The position numbers were made by a program, and so were the translations under genes. A stretch of 64,000 bases of DNA. Origin: Pocillopora verrucosa. Its lineage: Eukaryota; Cnidaria; Anthozoa; Scleractinia; Pocilloporidae. Shown here piece by piece: positions 63,399 to 64,000 of this stretch. The stretch spans positions 14,335,131 to 14,399,130 of the forward strand of contig NC_089324.1 in assembly GCF_036669915.1 (NCBI RefSeq), in the 5' to 3' direction. The notes below the pieces were generated by a model. The model did no database searches. It saw only the letters and a list, made by a program, of their open reading frames with translations, and was not told the DNA's origin. Within the stretch, counting starts at the first letter, position 1. Every line of letters begins with the position of its first letter.

Positions 63399-63540
63399 TT
63401 TATCCATTGACCCCCAAGAGCGACTAGCATCTGATATCTCCTTACAATATTACTCCTGATTTAAACATAAAGGTCAAGAGAATACAAGAAATGATTACCC
63501 CCTAGGGAAGCGTTTGATTGTTAAACATATTCTCCTTGTC
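63399..63540. repeat. TIR element family A, truncated at TTCTCCTTGTC
   Basis: The first ~142 bp of family A, ending at the same base as the copy at 45742-45883. The junction is with the 3' part of a nuclease gene. It contributes the last codons of that truncated frame. Confidence 0.75.
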
Positions 63541-64000
63541 AGAAGTGAAGTAATAACCATTCGCAGATACACCACTTTGAATTAAATCCAACACCTCGTG
63601 AAAGATTTTGCGTTTCATGGGAGGAAGAGCTGACTGGGCCACCCCTAAGCCTTTTAATTTATTCGCTGCATTTGCCAATCGTAACTTCACAGGACCTGCA
63701 ACTAGAGTTCGTGCACTTTTTGAGTTTTCCGTATTTTCATTGCAGTCATCAACAAAAATTTTGGCCGCTGTGTAGCCATTTCCAGCTTGGTTATGGTTAA
63801 TAAGTTTTGCCTCCAATTGACTCACGCTCAGAATGTTCACGAAAGAGTCAGGAATATTTTCGCCGATGTAAGCAAATGAGAACCCATTCTGGGGATTGGT
63901 TGTACTTGAAGCATCACAGCAAGCCGCTGTCCAGAGGTAACTAGGGACGGTGACTCGATTGAATTCTCTGGGAGTCATGTCTCCTTCCAGGTCATGTTCT
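63541..64000 (-). pseudogene. ENDOD1-like nuclease paralogue, truncated, running off the window
   Basis: The minus-strand frame is open from the window edge. It matches residues ~205-360 of the gene at 4674-6915: EHDLEGD, FNRVTVPSYLWTA, CCDASS, NGFSFAYIGENIPDSFVNIL, AAKIFVDDCNEN, RLANAANKL and a GVSANGYYF end. After FTS the frame enters the family A element and stops at 63502 after DKENMFNNQTLP. The linker and Cys-rich tail are therefore lost. The catalytic DRGH region would lie beyond 64000 and cannot be judged. It is probably a truncated pseudogene. Confidence 0.8.

Overview
The window looks like nuclear DNA of a cnidarian, most likely a stony coral. It is AT-rich and packed with short terminal-inverted-repeat elements, holds tRNA-derived SINEs and LINE debris, and its proteins are animal-type. 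No species can be fixed from the sequence alone. I see no bacterial operon, CRISPR array or functional tRNA/rRNA gene.

The dominant feature is a tandem array of intronless TRIM-NHL genes, all on the minus strand from 11269 to about 62230. Each full copy encodes about 729 residues: RING (C14, C17, C29, H31, C34, C37, C53, C56), B-box 1, B-box 2, coiled coil, filamin-type Ig domain and a six-bladed NHL propeller. I count eleven loci. Five are intact (11269-13464, 17307-19496, 22683-24872, 43064-45253, 52424-54613). One is open but lacks a RING zinc ligand (37977-40157). Two are near-complete with a single frameshifting deletion (31154-33336, 48159-50329). Three are pseudogenes (15579-16438, 27019-28748, 61129-62230). 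RING relics near 0.6 kb and 55.3 kb show that the array debris reaches the left edge. The RING to coiled-coil half is conserved, while the residues around the conserved proline of each NHL blade differ in nearly every paralogue. This fits family-wide diversification of a ligand-binding surface.

Between the genes a stereotyped spacer recurs: a 5' flank with a TATA-like box about 105 nt before the start codon, a ~210-bp TIR element (family A), a conserved ~550-bp block (F), a ~147-bp palindromic element (family C) and a ~500-900-bp block (H). Four loci instead have a longer 3' flank carrying TIR element B and other repeats. Three genes and one pseudogene carry a 0.9-1.1-kb element in the 5' leader. 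It has ~70-85-bp TIRs and a 9-bp target duplication, and it encloses a decayed piece of a RecQ-like helicase gene, much like a Pack-MULE.

The array is bracketed by ENDOD1-like secreted DNA/RNA non-specific endonuclease sequence: a complete two-exon gene at 4674-6915 and a truncated paralogue running off the right edge (63541-64000). Other items are a degenerate LINE (1278-3370), two SINEs (30035-30281, 45438-45641), three F5/8 type C (discoidin) half-domain exons in two duplicated segments (36.8 kb, 58.4-58.9 kb) and a possible small secreted-peptide gene (9106-9249).

The genes probably do not form a pathway. The layout suggests a fast-evolving birth-and-death cluster shaped by unequal exchange, gene conversion and microhomology deletions. 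An immune-type recognition role for the TRIM-NHL proteins is inference.
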